Positions 24,005-31,632 of a stretch of 64,000 bases of DNA are shown piece after piece. The first letter of the stretch is position 1. Every line of letters starts with the position of its first letter. The stretch is taken from assembly GCA_018223365.1 (NCBI GenBank), contig JAGTTP010000001.1, positions 1 to 64,000 on the forward strand. The letters run 5' to 3'. The stretch comes from Clostridiaceae bacterium Marseille-Q4145. Lineage in GTDB: Bacteria > Bacillota > Clostridia > Lachnospirales > Lachnospiraceae. The notes under the pieces are model-generated. The model had not been told where the DNA came from. It ran no database searches and saw only the letters and a program-made list of their open reading frames with translations. The position numbers and the translations under genes were made by a program.

Positions 24005-24814
24005 ATAGAAATCAACCAAGGCTATGAGATTTTGAAGTCCGCCACCTTCGACAATGGCCGGGGCTTTGCCCTGGGCTATAACGAGGCGGCCCCGAGTTCC
24101 TTTGTCACATGGCAGTTTACCGAAACGGAGAACGGCCAGCGGGACTATTATTGGGGCTATTATCACAGCGACGGCCAGATAGCGGAAAAGGACTTCGCCA
24201 ACGGGAATTTGGTTCGCTGGTTTGAGGACTATTATCCCATCGGTAACAATGAAACCGCCGGTATTGATTTTCTAAATGAGAACGGCACAGTAGATGTGTA
24301 TGCTGTACGGGATTTAGAGAGCTTTTCAAAAGTGGTTGACGGTTCCGTTGATCCGGCGGGTAAGCTGATTGGCTTAAAAGAGTTTACCCAGCAGGAATTT
24401 GACGCACGGGATATTGAGGCGTTGAAAAACAGCACATCCGTTGCTATGGCAGGAGCGCCGCTTGAAGATAGCGAAATTGCAAAGCTCGTTGCAGAGTATG
24501 AGGCATTTGGCGTAACCTATGATGCCGAAAAAGATCAATGGTATTTCAATGGCGAGGAAGTCCGTTATTTCCGGGATGTTCTCACTTCTAATGGTGAAAG
24601 TCTCACCAGCGGAAAATTCCGAGGCGAAATGAGAACGCTTGGAAGTGGTGTTGGTACAATAGACATTTATACCGTTCGTGATTACGGCCACTTGAACAGC
24701 GGACATCACGGAACATTAACTGGCATCGAGAAATACAGTAAAGAGGAGTTTGACGAGCATACACAGGCCGGAATATCTGGAAACCAACCCATAGGTAATG
24801 CAAGCCATAACTAA
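24005..24814 (+). CDS. conjugative-element protein of unknown function (ATA at the start position)
   Basis: The reading frame covers about 269 codons. AAGGAGG (23991-23996) is followed eight bases later by ATA GAA ATC AAC, where an ATG would be expected. The first usable alternative is a TTG at 24032 with no ribosome site. Two similar acidic domains are seen, each with an aromatic motif and a xxVDVYAVRD or xxIDIYTVRD strand (about residues 98 and 220), which suggests an internal duplication. I do not recognise the family. It is an accessory protein of this element class by position, and it may be silenced by the start-codon change. Confidence 0.55.
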   Translation: MEINQGYEILKSATFDNGRGFALGYNEAAPSSFVTWQFTETENGQRDYYWGYYHSDGQIAEKDFANGNLVRWFEDYYPIGNNETAGIDFLNENGTVDVYAVRDLESFSKVVDGSVDPAGKLIGLKEFTQQEFDARDIEALKNSTSVAMAGAPLEDSEIAKLVAEYEAFGVTYDAEKDQWYFNGEEVRYFRDVLTSNGESLTSGKFRGEMRTLGSGVGTIDIYTVRDYGHLNSGHHGTLTGIEKYSKEEFDEHTQAGISGNQPIGNASHN

Positions 24815-24888
24815 ACAAAGCATTTAACTGCCGCACGACGGCAAAAGAAAAAAGCCGTCGTACAGCAGCCTATCAATACGCCTATTTG

Positions 24889-24923
24889 AAACGGCGGCTC
24901 AATTTTCAGAGCCGCCGTTTCTC
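24889..24923 (+). terminator. terminator used as the group IIC intron target
   Basis: AAACGGCGGCTC (24889-24900) pairs perfectly with GAGCCGCCGTTT (24909-24920). The intron begins at 24926. Class C introns insert just downstream of terminator stems. Confidence 0.8.
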
Positions 24924-24925
24924 TT

Positions 24926-26690
24926 GTGCGCCCGGCGGCGCACGTTTCTAACGGGTTAAAGTCCCGAATCCGCCCGGTAGTGGGAAGGATATAGCCGAAG
25001 GCAAGGGTGTCCATCGTGAGGTGGAATCTAAAGGAAGCCGGATGTGGGAACAGACTAACCACGGGCAAATCTCTGGTCTGACGAACAGAAATCTCATATA
25101 AGGTTATGCATGAGGGTAAGGCTACAAGTCAAGTCAAAGCCCAATAACTACACGGAATCATGTATGATAAATGAGGCAGATGGATGGAGAGGAAGAAACG
25201 TGTGGTACCCGGGGAGGTCTGTGCGGTATGCCTTGAAAGAGGTAATCATTGCATAAAGCAATGCTGAACGCATAGAAGTCAGCAGAGGTCATAGTAGCCG
25301 AGAGGTGAAGGACCGAATCAGTAGGAGTCTTGAGTATGACCGAGAAAGGAGGAATGACCGTCTATGGCAGAAAACATTGAAAACAATGGCTGTTCGCAAA
25401 GAGATAATGCGGAACATGAAGGGTATGTGAAAGCGTCTAGGTCATTCAATCGGATATGGAAAGAAAGAGACAGTGCACAGCCGAGACTTTTAGAAGCGAT
25501 ACTGTATAAAGATAACTTTAACAGAGCGTATAAGAGAGTTAAGGCAAACAAGGGAGCGCCAGGAATTGATGGCATGACCATTGAAGAGGCTCTTCCATAT
25601 CTAAAGGAGCATCAACAAGAGATAACCGACCGCATTTATCGTGGAAAGTATACTCCGTCTCCAGTAAGACGAGTTGAGATTCCCAAACCAGATGGTGGTG
25701 TGCGAAAGCTTGGCATACCAACAGTGGTAGACCGTACACTTCAACAGGCAATAACCCAACAGTTAGTGCCAATCTATGAACCGCCGTTTGCAGAGGACAG
25801 CTATGGCTATCGTCCGAACAGAAGTGCAAAAGACGCAATACTTAAGGTTAAGGAGTATACCGAACAAGGCTATACATTTGCTGTAGTCCTTGACTTGACA
25901 AAGTACTTCGATACTCTTAATCACGAAATTCTCATCAATCTTCTCCGAAAGAATGTAAAAGATGAACGTGTAGTACAGTTGATAAAGCGCTACCTGAAAA
26001 GCGGTGTAATGGAAAACGGAGTAGTCATTGACACAGAGGAAGGCTCACCACAAGGTGGGAATCTATCACCATTGTTGGCAAATGTCTACCTCAATGAGTT
26101 TGACCAAGAATTCTTGAAAAGAGGTGTTCCATGCATAAGATATGCAGATGACATTGTGCTTCTTGCAAAGAGCAAGCGAGCATCTGAGAGACTCTTGGAA
26201 AGCAGTACAAAATATCTTGAGGAGAGGCTGAAACTTATAGTCAACCGAGAAAAGAGTCGTACGGTCAGCGTATTTGCAATCCGAAATTTTAAATTCCTTG
26301 GCTTTGCATTGGGAAGGAACGGAAAAGGCATTTATGTCCGAGTTCATCCGAAGTCATGGAAGAAGTTTAAGTCCAGACTGAAGGAGTTGTCTTCCCGTAA
26401 ACGATGTCAGTCAATCAAACCAAGCCTTGAGAAAATCAAGGTATATGCAAGAGGATGGCTGAACTATTACGGAATAGCAAGTATGAGGAGCAACATTGAA
26501 GATATCAACGGATGGCTCTATCACAGAATACGCATGTGTATATGGAAACAGTGGAAACTTCCAAGAACAAAGAAAAGAAATCTGATAAAGATGGGAGTAC
26601 ACGAATACTATGCGAACATGGCAGCAAACTGCCGAAGAGGACAATGGTATTGTGCGAATCTGACAACAGTTAAGAAAGCCATGACAACGG
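24926..26690 (+). mobile_element. group IIC intron, 3'-truncated
   Basis: The 5' end GTGCGCCCGGCGGCGCAC begins two or three bases after the terminator stem, and the following 430 bases are the structured ribozyme domains I-IV. The reverse transcriptase runs from 25364. No domain V (AGC...GTT catalytic hairpin) or domain VI follows; the sequence passes directly into the ribosome site and start of the sigma-like gene at about 26690. The intron therefore cannot splice. Confidence 0.75.
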
Positions 26691-26740
26691 AGGTACACAA
26701 TGAAGGAAATCAATTTACGGGATTTTTACCCGTGGTATAA
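25364..26740 (+). CDS. ltrA: group II intron reverse transcriptase/maturase (C-terminus altered)
   Basis: A 458-residue frame with the RT domain: KGAPGIDGMTIEE, then IPKPDGGVRKLGIPTVVDR, FDTLNHE, SPQGGNLSPLLANVYLNEFD and the catalytic RYADDIVLL. The X/maturase domain follows (YARGWLNYYGIASM), and there is no endonuclease domain, as usual for class C. RT and X look intact. The last 16 or so codons (from TTEVHNEG) are read from the ribosome site and first codons of the next gene in another frame, so the natural C-terminus has been lost with domains V-VI. GGAGG precedes the ATG by 13 bases. Confidence 0.88.
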   Translation: MAENIENNGCSQRDNAEHEGYVKASRSFNRIWKERDSAQPRLLEAILYKDNFNRAYKRVKANKGAPGIDGMTIEEALPYLKEHQQEITDRIYRGKYTPSPVRRVEIPKPDGGVRKLGIPTVVDRTLQQAITQQLVPIYEPPFAEDSYGYRPNRSAKDAILKVKEYTEQGYTFAVVLDLTKYFDTLNHEILINLLRKNVKDERVVQLIKRYLKSGVMENGVVIDTEEGSPQGGNLSPLLANVYLNEFDQEFLKRGVPCIRYADDIVLLAKSKRASERLLESSTKYLEERLKLIVNREKSRTVSVFAIRNFKFLGFALGRNGKGIYVRVHPKSWKKFKSRLKELSSRKRCQSIKPSLEKIKVYARGWLNYYGIASMRSNIEDINGWLYHRIRMCIWKQWKLPRTKKRNLIKMGVHEYYANMAANCRRGQWYCANLTTVKKAMTTEVHNEGNQFTGFLPVV

Positions 26741-27122
26741 AGAGGATGTCATTATCGAAGTCACCGAAGAAGTTGCGGAAGAATTGCTGGCAGGTCAGCG
26801 GTACATAAAAGCCAGCCGCCGCCGTGTCTACCGCAACAAGGCGCACTATTCGCTGGATGCCGAGGACGGTATCGAATATTTCGCCTGCTTCTCCAATCTC
26901 TCCCCGCAGGAGCTGATTGAGCGTATGGAGCGGTTTGAACAGCTTTGCCACGCTCTGAACAGTTTGCCGGACGCACAGGGCCAGCGGGTGTTTGAGCACT
27001 ATCTACTGGGCCATTCGGTCAAGGCGATTGCCGACACCGAGGGCGTGACGGAACAGGCCATTACCGCCGCTATCCGCCGGGGCTTGGAGAACATAAAAAA
27101 ATATTTGAAAAATGTTCTGTGA
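26700..27122 (+). CDS. sigma-70-like HTH protein of conjugative elements
   Basis: A 140-residue protein beginning KEINLRDFYPWY with C-terminal sigma region-4 HTH (GHSVKAIADTEGVTEQAITAAIRRGLENIKKYL, split here by description only: helix pair about residues 105-135). This protein is carried by many Tn916/Tn1549-type elements and is thought to control their genes. GGAGG (26687-26691 region) lies about eight bases before the ATG. It overlaps the truncated intron frame by 41 bases in another frame, which is the effect of the intron deletion. Probably intact. Confidence 0.8.
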   Translation: MKEINLRDFYPWYKEDVIIEVTEEVAEELLAGQRYIKASRRRVYRNKAHYSLDAEDGIEYFACFSNLSPQELIERMERFEQLCHALNSLPDAQGQRVFEHYLLGHSVKAIADTEGVTEQAITAAIRRGLENIKKYLKNVL

Positions 27123-27469
27123 GCCTGTTGTTTTTGATCTTTCAACTGACACGGTTAATGAGAGGAAAATCATTCCCTCCCACAACTGAATAGCGGGCAA
27201 CTTGGAGTACCCAGCAGGGAGCCGGGCGGAAGGTACGCAAAGACTTTTCCGTGAGGGAAACGAGCGATAACTACCCATGCCGCAGGTGGGGATGAGCTAT
27301 CCCCACGGTCACGATCTGCAACGGACCGCAAGGGATAAGCTGGCAGCTTATCCGCTCCAACTTGCCGCACAATCCGGCGGGAGTGCTGGCGGAAAATTAT
27401 CGTTGTCTTGTGACAGGCCAAACATACAGGACCAGCACTCCTAGCTTTATCAGAAAGAAGGTTTTGACC
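27123..27469. other. non-coding gap inside the element remnant with two hairpins
   Basis: No gene is seen in these 347 bases. Two clean stems are present: GTGGGGAT/ATCCCCAC (27286-27306) and GGATAAGC/GCTTATCC (27333-27353). The first part is GC-rich, with several purine-rich runs resembling ribosome sites that have no open frame behind them. It may hold the element's regulatory or transfer-origin DNA, but I cannot name it. Confidence 0.4.
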
Positions 27470-27640
27470 ATGTATGAGGAATGGAGCAACAACGCTTGCC
27501 GTGGCTATGTCATAAAGGCGATGGAAAACTGCGGCTTTCATGCAAAGGAAATCCAGCAGGTACTGATCGAGCTCTATGAGGTCTTTGACTTCTGCGCTGT
27601 TGAAGAAGCAGCGGATTATTTTGAAAACTGGCAGTTCTAA
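27470..27640 (+). CDS. small conserved element protein (56 aa)
   Basis: MYEEWSNNACRGYVIKAMEN begins a 56-residue acidic protein behind GAAGG. Proteins like this lie near the end of Tn1549-type elements, but no function is known. A longer frame from 27362 has no ribosome site. A GGGCC/GGCCC palindrome follows at 27643-27663. Confidence 0.6.
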   Translation: MYEEWSNNACRGYVIKAMENCGFHAKEIQQVLIELYEVFDFCAVEEAADYFENWQF

Positions 27641-27779
27641 CCTCGGGCCAACTTGGCCCGAAGCGTGGAGAAAGACAAAAGGGAGGCACCGTTCTCTTGG
27701 TGCCGTCCTTTTGTGTTTCCCCACCGAGACAATGAGGGAAATATGCTGGCAGTCAACCCACTTTGAAAAGGAGGCTTCT

Positions 27780-27965
27780 ATGGTGCAATCCGTTACTTAT
27801 CAGAGCGAAACCAAGACCGTCCCTTTTCAGAGGAAAACCATTGTGCTGGAGAGTCTTACGCCGGTACTTTCCCCCAAGGAAAAGGAGAAACGGAAAAAAG
27901 AGATTGAACGCTGTTTGTATGAGGTATTTAGCAAATACCGGGTGGCCGGGGACAAACGGCACTAA
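27780..27965 (+). CDS. small conserved element protein (61 aa)
   Basis: A 61-residue protein with a basic C-terminal helix (EKEKRKKEIERCLYEVFSKY) behind AAGGAGG. Small proteins of this kind (xxPVLPPxER..I...L..VF.KY) occur just upstream of the serine recombinase in Tn1549-type elements. Function unknown; it may be an accessory DNA-binding protein. The recombinase that should follow is missing. Confidence 0.6.
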   Translation: MVQSVTYQSETKTVPFQRKTIVLESLTPVLSPKEKEKRKKEIERCLYEVFSKYRVAGDKRH

Positions 27966-27977
27966 CGCTCCACAACA

Positions 27978-28006
27978 TTGTTGTTCGGGGCTATCAATGG
28001 TATAAT
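27978..28006 (+). promoter_or_regulatory. promoter of the lost recombinase, now ahead of the MobA-ModE gene
   Basis: TTGTTG (27978-27983), a 17-nt spacer and TATAAT (28001-28006). It is inside the element remnant and should now drive the gene at 28100. Confidence 0.6.
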
Positions 28007-28052
28007 ATACTTGTAGGTTGGTAGCTCCATTCCCACAGGAAAGGAGCCCAAC

Positions 28053-28103
28053 ATGAATATTAGAGAATCCGATACATTCGGTATACACAAGGAGATAACA
28101 TGA
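28053..28103 (+). pseudogene. 5' stub of an element gene (probable recombinase)
   Basis: AAAGGAG (28039-28045 region) and ATG at 28053 open a 16-codon frame, MNIRESDTFGIHKEIT, that ends at TGA 28101-28103 overlapping the next start. In related elements the serine recombinase starts at this place. Only the first few codons may be native, so the element-host junction lies at about 28065-28080. Confidence 0.45.
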
Positions 28104-29032
28104 AAACAGGAGCTTTAATCATTGCCTCCGGTGATTATGGAGAAGGGCAGCAGGACAACGAAGGAATTCCCGTATTTCTTCCCATGTATCCACTGAATGG
28201 GACAACGGTTATTAAGGGAGAGATTGCGAAACTGCGGAAGGCAAAGATTTCGCCCATATTGGTATTGACAGGATGCCACAGTGAGACATTGCAACTGCAT
28301 CTGAGCCATAATAATGTCGTCATCATAGAGGATGAGGATTATCAGAGGCACAGCTTTTTTGATGCACTGGTGCTGGGACTTCGCCATGCAAAGAAACAGA
28401 TGGATCGGGTACTGGTACTTCCGGTGGAATATCCGGCATTTGCAGATAAAACACTGGAGCAACTGCTTGACTGTGAACATTCAGCGGTGCCGGTGTATGA
28501 GGAACAGCCCGGATGGCCACGAAGCATTGTGATGGATGCTGACTTGGATGAACAACAGAATGCAGAGGATCTATGGACACAACTAAATACAGAACATTTG
28601 TTCACTGATGATCCAGGCATTACCTATTCTCTGTTAGAGGAAAATGGGGTCGACCATATCAGTCAATATTTGAAAGATCGCTGGAATGCCACTACCCTTC
28701 ATTTTCGGAATAAGCTGGTCATTTCCAGAGAAGAAGATTTCTTCGGTCCTGGCGTCTACGATCTTCTGAAATATATTGATGAGACAGGTTCTATCCAGGC
28801 TGCTGCGGCAAAAATGAATATGTCCTATTCCAAAGGATGGAAGATCATTAACCGGGCAGAAAAAGAACTGGGCTTTCGGTTTCTTAATCGGTGTAATGGT
28901 GGAAAGAATGGTGGAAGTTCGACCATCACACCGGAAGGAAGGGTCTTTATGGAGCGATATCATGCCATGGTAGAGGATATGCGGAGGATGACACAGAACT
29001 TCTTTGATGTGTATTTTGGAGAGTTTCAGTAA
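28100..29032 (+). CDS. MobA-like nucleotidyltransferase fused to a ModE-type DNA-binding domain
   Basis: A 310-residue two-domain protein. Residues 1-190 look like a MobA-type NTP transferase: GALIIASGDYGEG at the start, the LVLTGCHSETL strand and VLPVEYPAFA near 112; the usual GGxSxRMG loop is not conserved, so catalysis is doubtful. Residues 215-305 are a ModE N-terminal-type winged helix: LLKYIDETGSIQAAAAKMNM, SYSKGWKIINRAEKELGF, then GGSSTITPEGRVFMERY. ModE represses molybdate uptake genes. With modABC downstream, a Mo- or MPT-nucleotide-responsive regulator is likely. AAGGAG precedes the ATG. Confidence 0.8.
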   Translation: MKTGALIIASGDYGEGQQDNEGIPVFLPMYPLNGTTVIKGEIAKLRKAKISPILVLTGCHSETLQLHLSHNNVVIIEDEDYQRHSFFDALVLGLRHAKKQMDRVLVLPVEYPAFADKTLEQLLDCEHSAVPVYEEQPGWPRSIVMDADLDEQQNAEDLWTQLNTEHLFTDDPGITYSLLEENGVDHISQYLKDRWNATTLHFRNKLVISREEDFFGPGVYDLLKYIDETGSIQAAAAKMNMSYSKGWKIINRAEKELGFRFLNRCNGGKNGGSSTITPEGRVFMERYHAMVEDMRRMTQNFFDVYFGEFQ

Positions 29033-29038
29033 AATGTT

Positions 29039-29136
29039 TATACCCGAACGGGAGTATTTTGAATGTTGATGAATAAATTATACCCGAACGGGAATAATTT
29101 TCGTAAGAACATTGAAATTATACCCGAACGGGAGTA
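29039..29136 (+). promoter_or_regulatory. three hipBST operators spaced exactly 40 bp apart
   Basis: The 18-base core TATACCCGAACGGGAGTA (AATA in copy 2) occurs at 29039-29056, 29079-29096 and 29119-29136. Each has the inverted pair CCCG-AA-CGGG. The start-to-start distance is 40 bases both times. The third copy lies directly before TATAAT (29140-29145) and the HTH gene start at 29148. HipB-type dimers bind such palindromes and repress the operon; the even spacing would place them on one face of the helix. Confidence 0.85.
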
Positions 29137-29147
29137 TTATATAATAT

Positions 29148-29348
29148 ATGAGTATTATTGGAGATTATATAAAACAAGAAAGAAAAAGAGTTGGATTGAC
29201 GCAGGAAGAATTTGCAATACGTTCCGGATTAGGTCTTCGTTTTGTACGAGAATTGGAACAGGGAAAGGAAACCGTGCGTCTGGATAAAGTGAATCAGGCA
29301 TTGGCAATGTTCGGGAAAGAAGCTGTACCGGGGGAGAAGGAGGAGTAA
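29148..29348 (+). CDS. hipB: HipB-type antitoxin / repressor
   Basis: A 66-residue XRE-type HTH: RKRVGLTQEEFAIRSGLGLR and FVRELEQGKETVRLDKVNQA, the standard HipB domain. It heads a three-gene hipB-hipS-hipT operon and should bind the three palindromes upstream. The TATAAT at 29140-29145 is so close to the ATG that the message may be nearly leaderless; no clear ribosome site is seen. The C-terminal tail is short and acidic. Confidence 0.85.
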   Translation: MSIIGDYIKQERKRVGLTQEEFAIRSGLGLRFVRELEQGKETVRLDKVNQALAMFGKEAVPGEKEE

Positions 29349-29351
29349 CAG

Positions 29352-29684
29352 GTGGAGTCAGAATATAGAAAGGGCTATGTATATATTCAAAATCATTTCG
29401 CCGGAATTATTGCTGAAACAGAAGAAGGCTATTCATTTTCTTATGATAAAGATTACCTTGAGCGAGAAGATGCAGCAGCGGTCAGTTTGACGTTGCCTTT
29501 ACGTGAAGAGCCATATGAAACGACTATTTTGTTTCCGTTTTTCGATGGTCTGATTCCGGAAGGATGGCTTCTTGGGATTGTCAGTAGAAATTGGAAAATT
29601 AATCAGAAAGATCGTTTTGGACTGTTGCTACTTGCATGCAAAGATTGTATTGGAGATGTATACATCAGAGGGGAAAAGATATGA
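29352..29684 (+). CDS. hipS: HipS-type protein (HipA N-terminal domain alone)
   Basis: A 110-residue protein equal to the N-subdomain 1 of HipA: KGYVYIQNHFAGIIAETEEG, LTLPLREEPYETTILFPFFDGLIPEGW and a short helical end. In single-chain HipA this is fused to the kinase; here it is separate. In the characterised HipBST system the HipS-type protein is the antitoxin that blocks the kinase. It starts with GTG behind GGAGGAG and overlaps hipT by ATGA at 29681-29684. Confidence 0.85.
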   Translation: MESEYRKGYVYIQNHFAGIIAETEEGYSFSYDKDYLEREDAAAVSLTLPLREEPYETTILFPFFDGLIPEGWLLGIVSRNWKINQKDRFGLLLLACKDCIGDVYIRGEKI

Positions 29685-30640
29685 ATTGTTTATGCTGCGG
29701 AAAAACGATTACAGATGCCGCATCGAGTGCGGAAAAGGAATGGCAGTGGCATAAGAAATGTGTGAAAAAGTTTTTTCAGACCGATACGCTGCCTATTTTA
29801 GACATCACAAAAGAACAATTGGAAACTCTGGCACGGGAAACTGTAAATGAAGGACTTACGGTACCTGGAGTTCAGAAAAAATTGTCCTTACATTTATCGA
29901 AAGAATTGCAGAATCGTCTTACTATGGTGGATTATCCTACGGGATATATTTTGAAGCCTCAGACAGAAGAATTCGAGAATATGCCAGAATATGAAGACCT
30001 TGCTATGCGCCTTGCTGAACTTATGGGAATTCAGACGGTGCCACATGCTTTGATTAAAATTGGAAATGAATACGCTTATATTACCAAAAGAATTGACCGG
30101 GAAATAACAGACAAAGAAGTTAAGCTGTATGCAATGGAAGATTTTTGTCAGTTGTCGAGGCGATTAACGCAGGATAAGTATAAAGGTTCATATGAAAACT
30201 GCGGACGAATTATAAAAAAATATTCGATTATGCCAGGATTAGATCTGTCAGAAATGTTTCTGCGAGTGACAGCTTCTTTTGTTATGGGAAATTCTGATAT
30301 GCATTTAAAAAATTTTTCCTTAAAGGAGACAGAGCCAGGAAATCGAAAATTCCAGTTATCAAAAGCGTATGACATGCTTCCTGTAAATGTGATTATGCCG
30401 GAGGATAAAGAACAACTAGCACTTACTATTAATGGTAAAAAACGAAATATACATAAGAAAGAATTTCGGAAACTGGCAGAGTCCTGTGAAATTGCGCCAA
30501 AAGCGGCAGAGAATATGATAAAGAGAATCTGTCTCATGGAGAAAAAGCTTTTGACACAGGTGGCTAGTTCCTATTTGTCAGAAGATCAAAAGTTAATGGT
30601 AAAACAATTAATACGGGAGCGGATACAGGTACTGGTGTAA
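29681..30640 (+). CDS. hipT: HipT-type serine/threonine kinase toxin
   Basis: A 319-residue HipA-like kinase lacking N-subdomain 1. An N-terminal cysteine cluster (CLCCGK, HKKC, residues 3-27) suggests a small zinc-binding unit. GLTVPGVQKKLSL (58-70) is the phosphate loop. Asp206 in MGNSDMHLKN is the catalytic Asp with Asn211, and Asp231 (AYDMLP) the metal ligand. HipA phosphorylates GltX, and the reported HipT phosphorylates TrpS; the target here is unknown. It overlaps hipS by ATGA, so antitoxin and toxin are coupled. All key residues are present, so it should be active. Confidence 0.88.
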   Translation: MNCLCCGKTITDAASSAEKEWQWHKKCVKKFFQTDTLPILDITKEQLETLARETVNEGLTVPGVQKKLSLHLSKELQNRLTMVDYPTGYILKPQTEEFENMPEYEDLAMRLAELMGIQTVPHALIKIGNEYAYITKRIDREITDKEVKLYAMEDFCQLSRRLTQDKYKGSYENCGRIIKKYSIMPGLDLSEMFLRVTASFVMGNSDMHLKNFSLKETEPGNRKFQLSKAYDMLPVNVIMPEDKEQLALTINGKKRNIHKKEFRKLAESCEIAPKAAENMIKRICLMEKKLLTQVASSYLSEDQKLMVKQLIRERIQVLV

Positions 30641-30662
30641 TTAGAAAATGTTGACGAATCCC

Positions 30663-30723
30663 TTGCACCGTCTGTACCTTTTCGTTATAATATACGCAGC
30701 GTTATTCTTTGGAAAAAATAACG
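30663..30723 (+). promoter_or_regulatory. modABC promoter with ModE-like dyad
   Basis: TTGCAC (30663-30668), a 17-nt spacer and TATAAT (30686-30691). CGTTATT (30700-30706) and AATAACG (30717-30723) form a dyad at and just after the expected start point. E. coli ModE sites also contain CGTTAT and ATAACG halves, so this is a plausible target of the MobA-ModE fusion protein. Confidence 0.55.
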
Positions 30724-30756
30724 ATAACAAAAGGCGCAAGAAGAGAGGAATAGATT

Positions 30757-31614
30757 ATGAAGAAGAGATTGATTGCAGGTTTACTGGCAGGTGCGATGGC
30801 AGTATCTCTGTCAGGCTGCGGTGCATCAAAGACCGCAGAGGCTCCGGCAGCAGGCGATTCTGCAGCAGAGGAGACCGCAGAGGCAGAACCGGTAACTTTA
30901 AATGTATTTGCAGCTGCATCCATGACCGAAACCCTGACCGAGATTCAGGAAATGTATAAGGACGTTGCTCCGAATGTAACACTGGTTTTTAATTTTGATT
31001 CTTCAGGAACTCTGAAAACCCAGATTCAGGAGGGAGCAGACTGCGATCTTTTTATTTCCGCAGCCCAGAAACAGATGAATCAGCTTGATAAGGATGCAGA
31101 TCCGGAAGTGAACACAGAAGGGCTTGATTATGTTCTGGAAGGAACCAGAGTGAATCTTCTTGAAAATAAGGTAGTTCTGGCTGTTCCAGATGGTAATCCG
31201 AAGGATATTGAGTCTTTTGAGGATCTGGGAACCGACAAGCTTTCCCTGTTGGCTCTTGGAAATGGAGATGTTCCGGTAGGACAGTATTCTACCGAGATTC
31301 TGACGAATCTTGGTATTCTGGACAGCCTGGAGGCAGAGGGCAAGATTACCTATGGTTCTAATGTAAAGGAGGTAACTACCCAGGTATCTGAGGCAGCTGT
31401 TGATGCAGGTATTATTTATGCGACAGATGCATTTTCAGCAGGACTGACGGTTGTTGATCAGGCTGAGGGAGACTTGTGCAAACAGGTGATTTATCCTGCA
31501 GCAGTTCTGAATATTTCCAGGAACCCTGAGGCAGCAAAGGAATTCCTTGCATATCTGCAGACAGATACTTGTATGCAGGTATTTGAAGCTGTGGGATTTA
31601 CGGCAGCGGAATAA
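30757..31614 (+). CDS. modA: molybdate ABC transporter substrate-binding lipoprotein
   Basis: A 285-residue ModA. The signal peptide ends in a lipobox LSGC (Cys21). The mature part has LNVFAAASMTETLTEI (oxyanion-binding Ser) and FNFDSSGTLKTQI, plus DLFISAAQKQM, all ModA signatures. It binds molybdate or tungstate outside the cell and hands it to ModB. An acidic, Ala-rich linker follows the lipobox. It is first in a modABC operon behind a ModE-like site. Confidence 0.93.
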   Translation: MKKRLIAGLLAGAMAVSLSGCGASKTAEAPAAGDSAAEETAEAEPVTLNVFAAASMTETLTEIQEMYKDVAPNVTLVFNFDSSGTLKTQIQEGADCDLFISAAQKQMNQLDKDADPEVNTEGLDYVLEGTRVNLLENKVVLAVPDGNPKDIESFEDLGTDKLSLLALGNGDVPVGQYSTEILTNLGILDSLEAEGKITYGSNVKEVTTQVSEAAVDAGIIYATDAFSAGLTVVDQAEGDLCKQVIYPAAVLNISRNPEAAKEFLAYLQTDTCMQVFEAVGFTAAE

Positions 31615-31632
31615 TGGAATCGGGAGGCATGT

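Larger units (their letters stand above)
23563..28075 (+). mobile_element. remnant of a Tn1549-like conjugative element
   Basis: The segment holds genes typical of Clostridial integrative conjugative elements: a Cys-rich VLP protein, an element-type unknown protein, a sigma-like HTH protein, two small conserved proteins, then the first codons of what should be a recombinase. Base composition is clearly more GC-rich than the flanks, apart from the intron. The relaxase, coupling and secretion genes are absent. The left end is cut inside the first gene and the right end is cut inside the last, so it is a decayed, immobile scar. The short palindrome CGGGCCAACTTGGCCCG occurs twice (around 23967 and 27643), as is common in such elements. 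Confidence 0.75.

Noticed and set aside
29039..29136. Three evenly spaced repeats that could suggest a CRISPR array
   Set aside because: The repeats are 18-base palindromes with 22-base non-variable-looking AT-rich gaps right before a TA operon; there is no leader, no cas gene, and only three copies. They are operators.
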